A DNA stretch of 64,000 bases, taken from positions 1-64,000 of the forward strand of contig MU832015.1 of NCBI GenBank assembly GCA_029204225.1. Reading direction: 5' to 3'. The position numbers were made by a program, and so were the translations under genes. Below the pieces are notes generated by a model that was not told where the DNA came from, ran no database searches, and saw only the letters and a program-made list of their open reading frames with translations. Positions 33,445-44,609 of the stretch are shown piece by piece. The first letter of the stretch is position 1, and every line of letters starts with the position of its first letter. Source of the stretch: Diphasiastrum complanatum (lineage: Eukaryota; Streptophyta; Lycopodiopsida; Lycopodiales; Lycopodiaceae).

Positions 33445-34438
33445 ACAAGACCCACGACAGATCACACGATAGATCACCCAAGGCAAGCCAAGGGTGGTCA
33501 CTACGATTCAGAGACAGATGTCATGAGATGGACAGATGCATTAGCAATGATTGACTGCCAAGCATGTCAATACGAATCAGATCCTGGGGTGAAGCTCCAA
33601 AAGTTGAAGAACAATAGCCAATTCCACAGGCAGTGCAAGCGGGTCCATCTTCATCAAGGACCACACCATTATTCAGAAGGCCAATCAACGTCGAGGACCA
33701 GATTCAGAGTCCTTGCATGGTGGTCGGGTCCTTAAATTTAAGACCTCTGAGGTAGAGACCGGCAAAGAATTGGATAAAATACTCGCATTGGGAGAGCAGC
33801 GGGCTTGGAGAGTTACCATTTTTGAGAATACTCTAGAGTCTATTAGGAGTTATGTGGCCAACCCTCGCCAATTGTGAGTAGATCCATATTATGTACCAAT
33901 GCCGCGAAGAAATAGGTGGAAGGATTTGGGATTGCCAATAGACAAAATTACAATCCATATGCCAAATTGGCCAGTCATCCATCAACCTTTTACTTGGACA
34001 ATATCAGTGGATTTCCACCGGGCCTTACAAGTGTGGGAGTATATACACTCTCCCGATCCGACAGTGAGACAATCGACAATTTTTGCGAAAGACTTGACTC
34101 TGAGATGGGATGATTGCCTTCCTCCTTTGGCATTCGATCCAAATAAGCCAATGGCCTCAGAGAATATCAAGGATCAACTGTCGGTTGCTCGACTATATTT
34201 TTGTGCAGCAATGGATGGGAGGCTCCTAGGAATCTCGCTTCACGTCCTGGACAACTTCAAAGTGGATTGTCGGACTCATCGTTGTTTTTTGCCACATAAT
34301 TTGGACTTTAACACTACCCGACTCGATTTTATGGAGAAGGTGCAGTATTATTTGATAAAGATTCATTGCCAGTAAAAGTCCCCAGTAACTGCATCTCGCA
34401 GGTGTCGTGGGACCACCACCAATTTTGGTGGGGAATAT
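33445..34438 (+). pseudogene. gypsy fragment F: pol linker fused to the extra-ORF end
   Basis: From about 33,445 the frame HYDSETDVMRWTDALAMID matches HYDSQKDMVNWNEALATID of element D, between its protease and RT. At about 33,605 it jumps straight to the C-terminal domain of the extra ORF (FKTSEVETGKELDKILALG, PRRNRWKDLGLPIDKITIH, WDDCLPPLAFDPN), ending KIHCQ at 34,375. RT, RNase H and integrase are deleted. The polypurine tract (ttttggtggggaata) and a complete LTR follow. Confidence 0.85.
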
Positions 34439-35183
34439 TGTTGGAGGGTTTGCGGATCCCAAGGCAACCCTAACCCTAGTTAATAAGTGAGAGAGATTTG
34501 GCACCCTGCGTGTGTAAGTCCAACCCGATGATCACATAATGATTTGATTAATTAGAAAGTCAATAAAAGGACTTAAGGCCTTTTTGCGGGACTTTAATGT
34601 TGCGGGGCCTAAATGTCAAGTTAGTGAATAAAGTTGGGTTTTCCTCCAATTTGAATGGTTCCCACTCTTTTTTGAATTTGAATAATTAGGGAGGCAGAAA
34701 TGGACCAATAGGATTCAGAGGCTAGGGCCCTCCTCTCTACTATAAAAAGGGACTAGCTCGAGTTCCTACACATGTTCATTTCTTCAATTCAATAAAGCAG
34801 ATTGGTTCTCTTGTGAAATGCATTGATGAATGTCCTTGCTCTCTATCACTTTTTCTCCATCTCTCATGCTTTCTTTGGATATTGCTAATTGTTGGATCTG
34901 ATTGTTATTGGGATTGCATGTTATTATACTTTTTATGAGGGAGAAAGGGAGAGAGAGAAAGAGCAAGCTATCTTGTTGTGGATCTAGTGTTAGTGGATGT
35001 AGTGTTAATTCTTAGGATTAATGGATGTTAGAATTAGATGTGAATCTTCCATTCATGCTGAAATCTGAACTATACTATCACTCTCATGGAAACGAATCTA
35101 TGCGTGAAAACTAACTTCATCTCTTTGATGCTAGATTGATTAGATCTTGGATTGAGGTTAGGCAAGGAAAGAAACCCACTACA
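34439..35183 (+). repeat. gypsy LTR (fragment F, 3' LTR), 745 bp
   Basis: Starts TGTTGGAGGGTTTGCGGATC right after the polypurine tract and ends ACCCACTACA. It matches the LTR at 52,376-53,112 along its length, with the same internal order, including ctactataaaaaggg (TATA, near 34,738-34,752) and the cattaaagtcc-type block. Sequence after 35,183 does not match the gypsy leader, so this is a 3' LTR. Confidence 0.93.
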
Positions 35184-35430
35184 AACCCTAGCCTAGATCC
35201 TAGAGTTATGCTTGGTAGGTAGCTAGTTGGTCAAATTTTCACCTTAAACTTAGGTGTAGGTCCTATAAAGTAGGGATGACCACCAAATAGACATAACCAA
35301 CTCTCTTGACTTGACCTAACCTACATTAGGAGTGGGTTTTCACGTGGCATTTTGGCCATACATGTGTGGAACCCAATTATGTACAAAATTTACACTATTC
35401 TTCATGGTTTTTGATCAAGCTAGATTTGCC
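35184..35430. other. no feature seen
   Basis: Short AT-rich stretch between the gypsy LTR and the copia fragment; no motif. Confidence 0.4.
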
Positions 35431-36500
35431 AATTTTTGTCAATTTTTCACACTCCTCAAATTTAGCTTGATCTATCTACAACTCTCTTGCTAGATGAATG
35501 AATGCTTTTAGAAGTTTCTAAAGAATCCAGCTACAAACAAGAAACTTTTGAGACTCCAATAGAGAATGATGTCCATGAAGGATCATTCACCACCTCTTAA
35601 AGGATCCCTTACAAGATGTTCCACAAATGTGTCTATATACATGTAGCACACTTCAAAAACTATGCATCATGTCAAGCCATGGATTCCAAGGCATTTTGTG
35701 CACTTGACAATACATCAATTAAATTATTAAGTGCATACATAATGTTGCCAAAGACAACTTGCCTTGTTTGATCCATATGATTTAGCCTAGATGGCTCCAA
35801 AACATAATGTTGCCAAAGACAACTTGATATTCAAGGTTCTTCTTGGAGTCCTCGGGTTTTGAGCTTGATCCTCCACTTGATTTGACTCCAAAACATCAAT
35901 GAATTGAATAAGGTGTTGATCCAAAGGTGCTTCTTCAAGTTTACAAATCTTCCACTCTTGAAAGATCACATTTCCACCATTGACAAATTCTTTGGTGGAA
36001 AACAAGTAGATTCTACAATCTCTACTTGAAGAACAAAACACTACCATCATTCCTATCATTGAAATAGGATAATCTTTGGTCCTTACATTGGAATGATCAT
36101 GCACAAAGCATGTGGACACAAAGATTTCCAAAGCAAATGATGTTTAATCTTTTATGACTCTATTCAAACTATTACTAAAATAGTTATCAAATAAAATTGT
36201 TTTATCAACAACAATTGTAGATTTCAAAGCATCTCATTTCATTGTCTTGTCATACAAAGTAATAAACTCCCACCCTTGCAAGATGCACACTTGAATGGAC
36301 AATTTGCATGCAATTTGATGACTCGGCCATTGTCATTGAGGACTCTTCTAGACTCTCATGCTTTGAGACTATTCCTCAAGATCTTCCTCCTTTTGATAGT
36401 CCTCCTCAATGCAAGCAAGATCACACTTTACCAAGATCTCCTCCTTTGCCAAGCTTATTTTCTTGACTTGTTTACAGGATGCTTTTGAAATAGATGCCTT
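35430..36500 (-). pseudogene. copia fragment: integrase-RT linker and RT end
   Basis: Minus-strand frame 36,131 to 35,787 holds SSSRDCRIYLFSTKEFVNGG and NVIFQEWKICKLEEAPLD, the linker between copia integrase and RT where the DVIFDE motif sits. It then jumps to an RT-end remnant near 35,560 (SFMDIILYW) that parallels SFMDITLYR of the fragment at 7,790-8,200. The RT body is missing. A 24-bp direct repeat (35,738-35,761 and 35,803-35,826; cataatgttgccaaagacaa) lies at the junction. Confidence 0.6.
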
Positions 36501-37560
36501 TGGTAGAGACATGGGGGAGTCCGAGGTGTATCAGCCGAGAGAAAGGATGTGTCTCTATCTTATAATATGAAAAACTTTCAAAATAATGAGATTTGTATAT
36601 ATCATTCATCTTTTAATCCATATGCTACCACCATCATTATAGCCATCAAGTCATTATCAGTTTGTTTAGGAGGCCAAAGGAACATATAAAATATTTTTTG
36701 TGAAAAGGGATTTGGCAAATAAAATATTGGGTTATACTCCCAATGAGACTACAAAAAGATCATCTGCAATGGCCCTTAATTTGGGTTACATTGATATGAG
36801 CAAAAGGAAAAATTTAGAATTTTTAGATCTGTATGAAAGGAGATTATTCCTTCATGACAATACCATTCATATGGATCTTGAAGAGGATGATATGATAATT
36901 AAACAATTTTCTGTAATAGATTATTGATATATTACAAGGATCTCTCTTTTGTTATGCATTTGCATGCCTTTCAAAAAATCGTAACATTTGGCGAGTTTTT
37001 TGCTTGATATCTGAATTGTGCTCTTCTGTAAAACCACTGAAAAAGTTAAACTAAATATTTATTTTTTGAATTGTGTCCTCCATGATTTGTAGCTCTATGA
37101 AATGCTCCTCTTGCTTTCCAATGAGATTTTTCCATGCCCTGAGATGACCAGATACTTAAGCTCCCATATTCCTTTGCAAAATAAGTTGCATGATGAAGAA
37201 AGATGTGCTGCAAACAAGAGTTGGATTTGTTACATCAATAGAAAAAAATATAAGCATGAATGAGATTAGTACTAGATAATGAAATAGGTTAGTACCATGT
37301 AATGTGTAATGTTGTCTTTTCTCCAACAATTATGTACAGATATTACAAATGTGGTGCAATGATTTTGCAAAGTCCTCAAATCTTTTGATGATAGGTTTTC
37401 TTTCCTAATAACAGCTATGAGTTTGTCTAAGTTGTTTCACACTTGTCCCTTTTCCACTCAATTACTTACTTCTAGTGTTCTTGTTGCTTGAACAATTTCT
37501 TTCTAAATTTCATATCTGACACTAGATTCTTTGCATGTGTGATTGGATAAGAATCTTCTT
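36501..37560. other. no recognisable gene; one unassigned short frame
   Basis: The only lengthy plus-strand frame (36,700-36,927) encodes a basic then acidic peptide (NKILGYTPNETTKRSS, then HMDLEEDDMIIKQF) of normal composition but no recognisable family. The rest is AT-rich without motif. Confidence 0.3.
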
Positions 37561-37563
37561 GCT

Positions 37564-38345
37564 TTAGCACCTCCAATTGATTGGCTTATTAGAAACGTTT
37601 TCTTTTTTTCCAGAGAGTCTGTCACTTTTTTCAATAGTGACATTCCCTTTATGTAGTCCTGCCTTTGACAGAACTATTTCCAACCTCCTAATTGCTACTT
37701 TAGCCAAAGACTCCGATCTATGATTCCATGCTAGGAGAATATGCAGGTAAATAATACGAACCTCAACATGCAATGTGCATATTTGAACATTTTTTAATGG
37801 AATTGGCATAACACTTTTCATATTTGAATCTTCTGCTTCTCGTGTTGGGCCAATATTTGATCGTCCCAAATTTATATTGCAGCAATCCTTCATGCAATAA
37901 AGACATGGATGCTTTGATGTTTTCCCATGAGAGACATTATACATACATTTTAATGTTTTCAAATCCCCTACAAGGTGCCATTGAATTTGAAAACTTTCAT
38001 GGTTTTCAACTGTAAATTTTTCACCCTCCAAATGTCTCTTTATAATCTCGCCATAATTTGTTCGTGAAAATATCCATGAAAGTATTTTATGGTCCTCTTT
38101 CAAGACCTGTAGACAAGCAAGTAATGCATGACATGTCAATAAAAAATGCAATGTATGAAATGTTAATAATGATACTTTAAAAGAAAATTGAAATGTATAC
38201 CTTGAATGCCACCAACCACCATATGTGATTTTCCGATTGAACACTAAACGTTCGATCATCTTAGGATTTTGCTTGAAATTTAGAGCACTTAATGCAAGGG
38301 ACCTTAGAGTCCATTTTCTTCCATTGGATACTGTGATTGGGTTAA
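37564..38345 (-). pseudogene. unrecognised CxxC-containing protein, possibly transposase
   Basis: The minus strand is open for over 160 codons. A likely GT-AG intron (donor after gcattcaag near 38,201, acceptor at ctacag near 38,107) would join SVQSENHIWWLVAFK to VLKEDHKILSWIFSRTNYGE. Then come IQWHLVGDLKTLKCMYNV, HGKTSKHPCLYCMKDC and NVQICTLHVEVRIIYLH. A GDLK helix followed by PCxxC and a conserved LHxE.R helix resembles the zinc-bearing insert of some RNase-H-fold transposases. That is a weak analogy; no family is assigned. A stop before DDRTFSVQ suggests decay. Confidence 0.4.
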
Positions 38346-39049
38346 TGTTATAGATTTGGATTCAATGTCGTCAACCACACACCACACACCACAAATCTTT
38401 CTCAAATATTTACATTTGCATTTTGAATTTTCACATGTGGAAATGCTCCCCACTAGATCTTCTAATGAGGTTGAGTTTTAAGAAAGATAATTCCATTTTT
38501 TATAACTTGTGCAAAATAAAGAAGAATGATTGAAACATTAATAAAATATTATTGTTGATAAACTTGGCAGGCTAAACCATGGGATTCAATTTTCCTTTAT
38601 GATCATGATAATGAAGGTCATTGTGCAATTCATAATTTAGCATTTGGTGTCTCTACAATTGGTGCTTAGATATATTGGATTGATGTCAAGTTTGAATGAC
38701 AATGCCTATAATCCATGCAAGTAAATTAGGTTTTGAACTAGATTTTTCACTTTTGCACTATGTTTTTTGTCTATGTAAAAATCTTATGAGGTTGTGAGAT
38801 ACCAATTTCAAATGTTTGAAATCTATTCAAGTATTCAAAACTGTCAGGATATGTTTATTCTTCTCTTGAAAGGTATGGCAAGGAAAGTGATTAGTGAGAT
38901 AAATATGATGTTCAACTTATTGAGATGACGCTACAAATCAAGGTTTTCAAATTGATGATAGCATTGCTATTAGAGAGCTTCTATCTAATATTATAGATAG
39001 CATAGTATCTTCTCTGATGTAAATATTCATTCTACTTGTGTTATTAATG
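38346..39049. other. no recognisable gene
   Basis: AT-rich, stops in every frame, no motif seen. Confidence 0.4.
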
Positions 39050-39520
39050 GTTAAATCTTTTGGTAATGCTCTTATTTATAGCCCTCTGTGAAACATTAAG
39101 GGATAATTTGCGAGGCTGGATGTGATTGGTGGTTTTATTAATGGCTGGACCTTTTGGCAATGTTATGATTTACAACCATTTGTAAAATGTTATGCATGAT
39201 ATGTGGATTATGGCATGATTTACGGCCTTTTATAAATAGCGAGGAAATGGTATGATTTACAACCTTTCATAGAATGTTATGAGATAATTTACAGGCCATT
39301 TTGCAAAATGTTATGCCATTTTTTTAGAAGGAATCTGGCATGATTTACAGCCTCTTAGAAATAAGTGATATTAAATGTTATGGTATGAATTATAGCCTTC
39401 TGTACATTGCTATATTGGGATGATTTACAAACAACCTTTTATGAAAAATGCTATATAATGAACTATATCCCATTTGTAAAATGTTATGGCATGATATACA
39501 GCCTTTCAAAAAACGGTATG
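39050..39520 (+). repeat. degenerate repeat around ATGGCATGATTTACAGCCTTTT
   Basis: At least eight variants of tggcatgatttacagcc, each followed by tttnnaaaatgttatg, recur at 40-70 bp spacing (near 39,070, 39,150, 39,210, 39,250, 39,330, 39,385, 39,420 and 39,490). Units are too diverged to fix one period. Confidence 0.7.
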
Positions 39521-40227
39521 AACTAAAGTTTACCAATGTTTTATCAGCATTTAATTTTGCAATCATATTTTTACAAGTTACAATTCACCAAAGTCGGTGA
39601 TAATATAGGAAATTATCAGATTATAACATCAAAAATATATTAGTCATATGCTAGGATCTGGAAAATTTCCTCGCAGCATTTTTAGTTGACAACAGTCTAT
39701 ACAAAAGTTTATCAAATACTGATGTGTAAATAGAATCTTCTAATCAGGTAAAAACTTAGTAATTACTTTAGGAATTTAAATCTTTGCAGATTTTAATGCA
39801 CTTCAAGAGGATACAATAAAAAGCCGCTTATTCAATCTGTGTAACTTTGTGCCTATGTGTTATTTTTCATGTTAAATGACAGAATAATGCTCATTTCCAC
39901 TTGAACTAGATTGATATAAAGATCATTCCTCTAGATGAGATACCAAATCTCAAAACGGAAACACATTGCCGTAGTTGAGCAATATTCTTACAATGCCCAC
40001 AAAGAATTGTCATTGAAAAGAATGATTAAAATTGAAGTTCAGCAGATCAAACATAAGCAACTTCTTACCAGATATAAGGGGTTTGTAAAGTCATCACAAT
40101 ATGCAGCTCGCCAGAATGTTTTAGACTACGATTTTATAGGAACAAGAATGAATGAGACGTCTAATTTCTGCCTGGAAAAGATTCTGTTTCTTTCTAGAAC
40201 TATCGAAATCTTATCCAATCATCAAGC
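39521..40227. other. downstream flank of the LTPG gene; nothing recognised
   Basis: An open plus-strand frame at 39,935-40,240 (about 100 codons) overlaps the 3' end of the LTPG gene by 13 bp. It encodes a Lys/Gln-rich peptide without known motif and may be chance. Confidence 0.35.
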
Positions 40228-41649
40228 CTATAGCACTTGAAGGATTGCAGAAACTGCAGCTAAAGCAACGTGTACCCAGAACGATGGTGCAAAGGTTGAC
40301 GCAGCACTAGGTGGTGCCGTAGTAGGAACAGTCGGACCGCCACCTGGGGGCGTTGATGTAGAGTTGATAAGTGGGCCCGCTGGGCTAGGAGCTGGAATGG
40401 GCGACGGAGGCGAACCTGACCATACGAACGCACATAACAACATGAACTCAGACATCGTAACTTTATGCATGGATGGAATATTTAATCCAAGCAATTTATT
40501 TTCAGTGAGCATTATTTGAGCAATGTAGGAGAAAAAATGTGTACCAGGAACCTAAATACGTAACATTCTGAGCAGAATTGAACATAATAATGTGATAAAC
40601 AAACTAGTTTAGGATAGAGTAACGAACCAGGAGCAGGAGCAGGAGGTGCAGGTGCAGGAGCAGAGACAGGAGTTACAGGTGGAGGAACAGGATATATAGG
40701 TGCAAGTGGAGGAGCGTTAGGAGGGGCTGCAGGTGGCTGAATAGGAGCAGGTGGAGGAGCGTGAGGAGAGGCAGGTGGCTGAGTAGGAGGAGCAACAATT
40801 GGAGGAGAAGGTGGGGCAACGCTAGGGGGAGGAGCTTGAACGGGTGTCTTCGCAGGAGGTGCTGCAACCGGAGTCTTCACTGGAGGCGAAGCAGGAGCTG
40901 GAACTGGAGGCGGAACAGCAGCTGGAACTGGAGGCGGAGCAGGAGCTGGAACAGGAGGAGAAACTGGAACTGGAACTACGGGAACAGGAGCCGGAGGCGG
41001 AGGCGGAGCGCCAGAAGCTGCAAAATGGAAAGAAATAATTGTGACAAACTCTCAATATGTGCAAGAACGAGGAACTCGACTAAAGATTGACCATTCCGAT
41101 GTATACGCAATTATTTTTCGCAGCATTCTTTGATCTGACACAGGCATAATAAATCGAGCAATGCTCTATAACAGCGCAGCAAAACCGAAGAATCAAGTGT
41201 AAAATGAGAGTGTATACATGGTGACTACGTAAAATGTATGTCGTAGCGCTGCTAAACAACTTCGCCTGTTCTTCTCAAATTATCAGGCTGTGAGATATCG
41301 AACTAAACGTACCTTTGCAACGATTAGGATCGGTGTTTGCAGTGTGGCACAATGCTGGAAGCTCAAGTGCTAGTGTCTGGTTGACTCCAGTGTCAGGTCC
41401 ACCACCTGTTAAAATCTGGCATAAGCATATAGTAGAGGTCTCCGCAACGCTTGCCAATCCTGTGCAGCAATCGGGGGTCGGTGCTTTCCCCGTTCCCGTG
41501 ACAAAATCGAGGCATGGAATCAGTAAGGCGATCTGCGCACTACAATCGATTTGAGGCGGTGAAGAAGCAAGTGCATTTCCTGCTGCAAAAGCTACACAGC
41601 ATGCTACCATCACAACCAAAGCGCCAGCTCTATTGCGTGGGCTCTCCAT
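40228..41649 (-). CDS. GPI-anchored non-specific lipid transfer protein (LTPG-like)
   Basis: Three exons on the minus strand: 41,313-41,649; 40,628-41,017; 40,228-40,415, all GT-AG, giving 304 residues in frame. A signal peptide (VVMVACCVAFAAGNALA) comes first. The eight-cysteine LTP core has the order C, C, CC, CLC, C, C (IDCSAQIALLIPCLDF, PDCCTGLASVAETSTICLC, ALCHTANTDPNRCK). Exon 2 is almost wholly Pro/Ala/Val/Ser (about 130 residues, arabinogalactan- or extensin-like, likely O-glycosylated). The C-terminus ends in a small-residue cleavage region and a hydrophobic tail (FWVHVALAAVSAILQVL), typical of GPI addition. It probably binds lipid at the plasma membrane or wall, in cuticle or wax export. 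No damage was seen. The long Pro-rich linker is larger than in most LTPGs. Confidence 0.92.
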
Positions 41650-42930
41650 TTTTGTGCTCCCTCAACCCGATCAACCGCTACTGGCAGTGTCAAAACCTCC
41701 AGAGCTAAACCCAGAAAACATAAATCTCTCAACTGCTATAGCAATCCAGAGAGTGCCATTTTTGCACAACCTGGAGGCAGATCAAGCTCGACATCGGACT
41801 AAATCAAGGCGGCCATGCACATGAAAGCAACAACAAAAGAAATTTTTTTGTTGTTGTAAGTCCGAATTAATCTCGCCGCTTGAACTATGAACAAGGACCC
41901 GGAAAAGGCTTCCCAATGCCGGAGCGATCAAAATGCGGAAATATAGATCACACAACTTACGACAAAACAGCAGATACAGAGGATTAGACGCAGATTGTTA
42001 AGCTCATGGGCCCATGTCTACCATTAACTGTCTCATGTTTGAGCTTGTCTTTTGTGCTACCTGATTTAGGAAACTAGCTGGAGCAATTAGACCAGATTTC
42101 AATGCTCATGAATATTAATCAACAAAATCCATTAAACAATTCAAAAAACTTTGCATGGAATAGCATGTTATAATCCTACATATGAAGATCCCTCATTCTG
42201 AAAAGATGCTTGTGAGACACATTCTCATTTAGTCTTGTAAACTAGACTCCCCCTGCCATAGGGACCTCTTGAGCACATACAAGATCATCTCTACTTTGAT
42301 AGTAAAGAATGCTGACATTAGAATTACATGATGGGCAATATTGTAAGCATTGGGGAATTGGACATCTCAAATTGAATGGATTCTCTTTTGGGGATACAAT
42401 CTTAAATAAAAAATGAGGGTTAATGTGAGGGATAGAATGGGCCAAGGTGAGAAAGAACTAGGAGGTACATGTAAGGTGGAATAGGCTATGGTCGCTCGAT
42501 GCCACCTAGGAGCCCGACGAGCCTTGTAGGATGACCCAAGTTTCCACAAACCTAGCGTGGTTTCATGGCACAGTTACAATGTGGTTATTTTATTTGGTGC
42601 CATGTCAAACACCAAGAGGTTATGCACTTAACATGCTCAAGTAATGTTAGAAGCCAAGTTTCATTTGGTAGCTTGGCTAGATTTTAACAAAAAAGGATCA
42701 TCAATTATGGAGCTTAATATACGTAAGATGTCTTTGGAGAGGCTGCAAAGGCACCACACACACATACCTTGGCCCATTTTCATGAATTTACTTGAGCAAC
42801 GTAAAAACATTTTTACCCTGTATACAAAGGAAAGGAAGGCCTTGCGCAAAATTTGTGCGAATCCTTGTCTTTCAAAAAAATTTAAATGCACCTTCCGAAT
42901 GCTGAAAGTTGCAGGTAATTTTTTTTTACT
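41650..42930. other. LTPG upstream region and unannotated flank
   Basis: No TATA box stands out within 200 bp of the LTPG start. Beyond it the sequence is AT-rich. A minus-strand frame at 42,242-42,445 and a plus-strand one at 42,644-43,186 have no recognisable motif. Confidence 0.4.
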
Positions 42931-42935
42931 TTTTC

Positions 42936-42967
42936 TACATGCACCTTCCGCTCAGAAGGTGCATGTA
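42936..42967. repeat. perfect 13-bp inverted repeat
   Basis: tacatgcaccttc and gaaggtgcatgta flank a 6-bp loop. A further gcaccttccg lies upstream at about 42,889. A fold-back end or chance hairpin; no transposon could be bounded. Confidence 0.75.
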
Positions 42968-43123
42968 AAAACAAACTTCCAAAAAAAAGAAGACAAAGTT
43001 AAAGGTTTTCACGCCAAGGAAGGTCCCTCCTCAACCCTTCCCATAGTCATTTTGTCATGGCAAGGGCTTTCCACCTTGAGCTACTGCCCTTGGCCGAAGG
43101 CCCTTCCCCGGCAAAATGGCCTG

Positions 43124-43144
43124 CCCCCCCCCCCCCCCCCCCCC
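43124..43144 (+). repeat. poly-C run of 21
   Basis: Twenty-one consecutive C (poly-G on the other strand). Such runs are prone to slippage, and the exact length may be a sequencing estimate. Confidence 0.95.
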
Positions 43145-43728
43145 TTCCCTTTTATTCTTTCCTTCAAATCTCCTTTGCACTTTTAATTTTGAATGGTGGA
43201 TTGCAATTTATTTTGTAACTTGAAATGACTTATGGGTACATCGTTGATACAAATTGAGGGTTTTTTAATCAATTTGCATGTGAGGGTTAAAGTGTCACAG
43301 ATCTATCTGGTAGTAATTGCTAGCTACTTTAGCAAGCAAACCATCAGATACATTCACCAACTGAATGGGAGATCACTCCACAACCCAAAAGAATACTTCT
43401 TGAACTATTGCTAACAAGAGAGAACTTTAAGGAGTACATATATATAGTCTTTCTTTTAGGGGTTACCGTTGCATGGCAATGGGTTTTGACATTCTGTGAG
43501 TAAATTTTTTGCGAGTTTTTTCTACCCATGATCCCACAAAATGGTAGCACATGGTGTGCTACTCTTTTTATGCCACTACATGATTTTTGAAGAATAAGAA
43601 TTGTGGTTTGATGCATACTTAAAACTTTGACTATCCATCAAATTTTAAATAGGTTCAAAATACTTTGTTACTTTATAAATATAGGTTTACTTTTTATTTT
43701 AAGAAAAAGTGCTATTGAAGTTGTAAAA

Positions 43729-44215
43729 GCTAGCATGCCAGTGTGTTAGCTTGCAAATTTTTTATTTCAAAAAGATGAAGTTATTTTGAAAAAAAAATTG
43801 AAAAAATAATTTCTTTTTGAAGTTGATTTGACTAGCATGCCGATGTGCTAGCCAAGTAAATTATAAAATAGAAAAGCTATTCTGACACATTTGAGAATCA
43901 AATTTTGGGTAAAAACATTATTTCAGAATATTTTTTTCAACCTCCAAACATAGTAAGCCGAAGTGCTAAGTAAAACAACTAATTTTTTTTTTTTTGCAAC
44001 CTTTAAAGATAGCACACAAGCGTGCTATATGAAATGAGAAAAAAATATTTATAGCCTCCAAATCTAGCACGCCGGCGTGCATGGTGAGACTGGCCGAAAA
44101 AAAAATTGTAGCCTCCAAACCTAGCACTCCGGCATGCATGAGAGACCACCGCGAAATTTTTTTTTTTTCGGGGTGGTCTCCCGTGCACACCTTTGGAGGC
44201 TGCAAAAAAAAATTA
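43729..44215. repeat. cluster of six near-palindromes around AGCACGCCGGCGTGCT
   Basis: Six versions of the motif lie at 43,729-43,750, 43,832-43,851, 43,951-43,968, 44,010-44,027, 44,065-44,081 and 44,122-44,138, for example ctagcatgccgatgtgctag, tagcacacaagcgtgcta and agcacgccggcgtgc. Most are preceded by cctccaaa and poly-A/T runs. At the right end ctttggaggctgc is inverted relative to gtagcctccaaacc, and gagaccacc/ggtggtctc (44,142-44,150 and 44,172-44,180) form a hairpin. It could be a transposon end carrying transposase sites, or an array of dimer-binding sites. Confidence 0.75.
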
Positions 44216-44451
44216 ATTTGAAATTTTTTTACTTTGTGACATTTTAAACTATGTACCAAACCACATTCTTAGTAATACACATTGAAGTAGTAGCGTAAAA
44301 AAGGTAGCACACCATGTGCTGTGTTCTTGTTGAATCATGGCAAAAAAAAAAACTCACATAACTCGCAAAATGCAAAGGCCCCATGACAATGTGGATTTGT
44401 TACAAGATGTGTGTCCCGACCCTACACAACAGTACATGTCGTCAACATGGA

Positions 44452-44453
<2 letters not shown>

Positions 44454-44482
<29 letters not shown>
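44454..44482 (+). repeat. microsatellite (AC)14
   Basis: Uninterrupted AC/CA run. Confidence 0.95.
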
Positions 44483-44485
<3 letters not shown>

Positions 44486-44609
44486 TTATAAACGAAAAAT
44501 CTAAAGCTACACTAAAATTGAAAGTAGTCACAGAACTGCAAAATAAACTTGGACTTACTAATCTAACACTTTTCTCCTCATTCAGCAAAGTTTCTTCATA
44601 GGCTTTCAA

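Noticed and set aside
39050-39520. CRISPR-like array suggested by repeated words
   Set aside because: Units are degenerate with variable spacing, in a plant genome context without cas genes; an ordinary decayed repeat.
40761-41090. Arg/Trp-rich and Glu/Gln-rich plus-strand frames
   Set aside because: Exact shadows of the Pro-rich exon 2 of the LTPG gene on the minus strand.
42644-43186. 180-codon plus-strand frame
   Set aside because: Contains a run of Pro from poly-C and no motif; composition follows local base bias.
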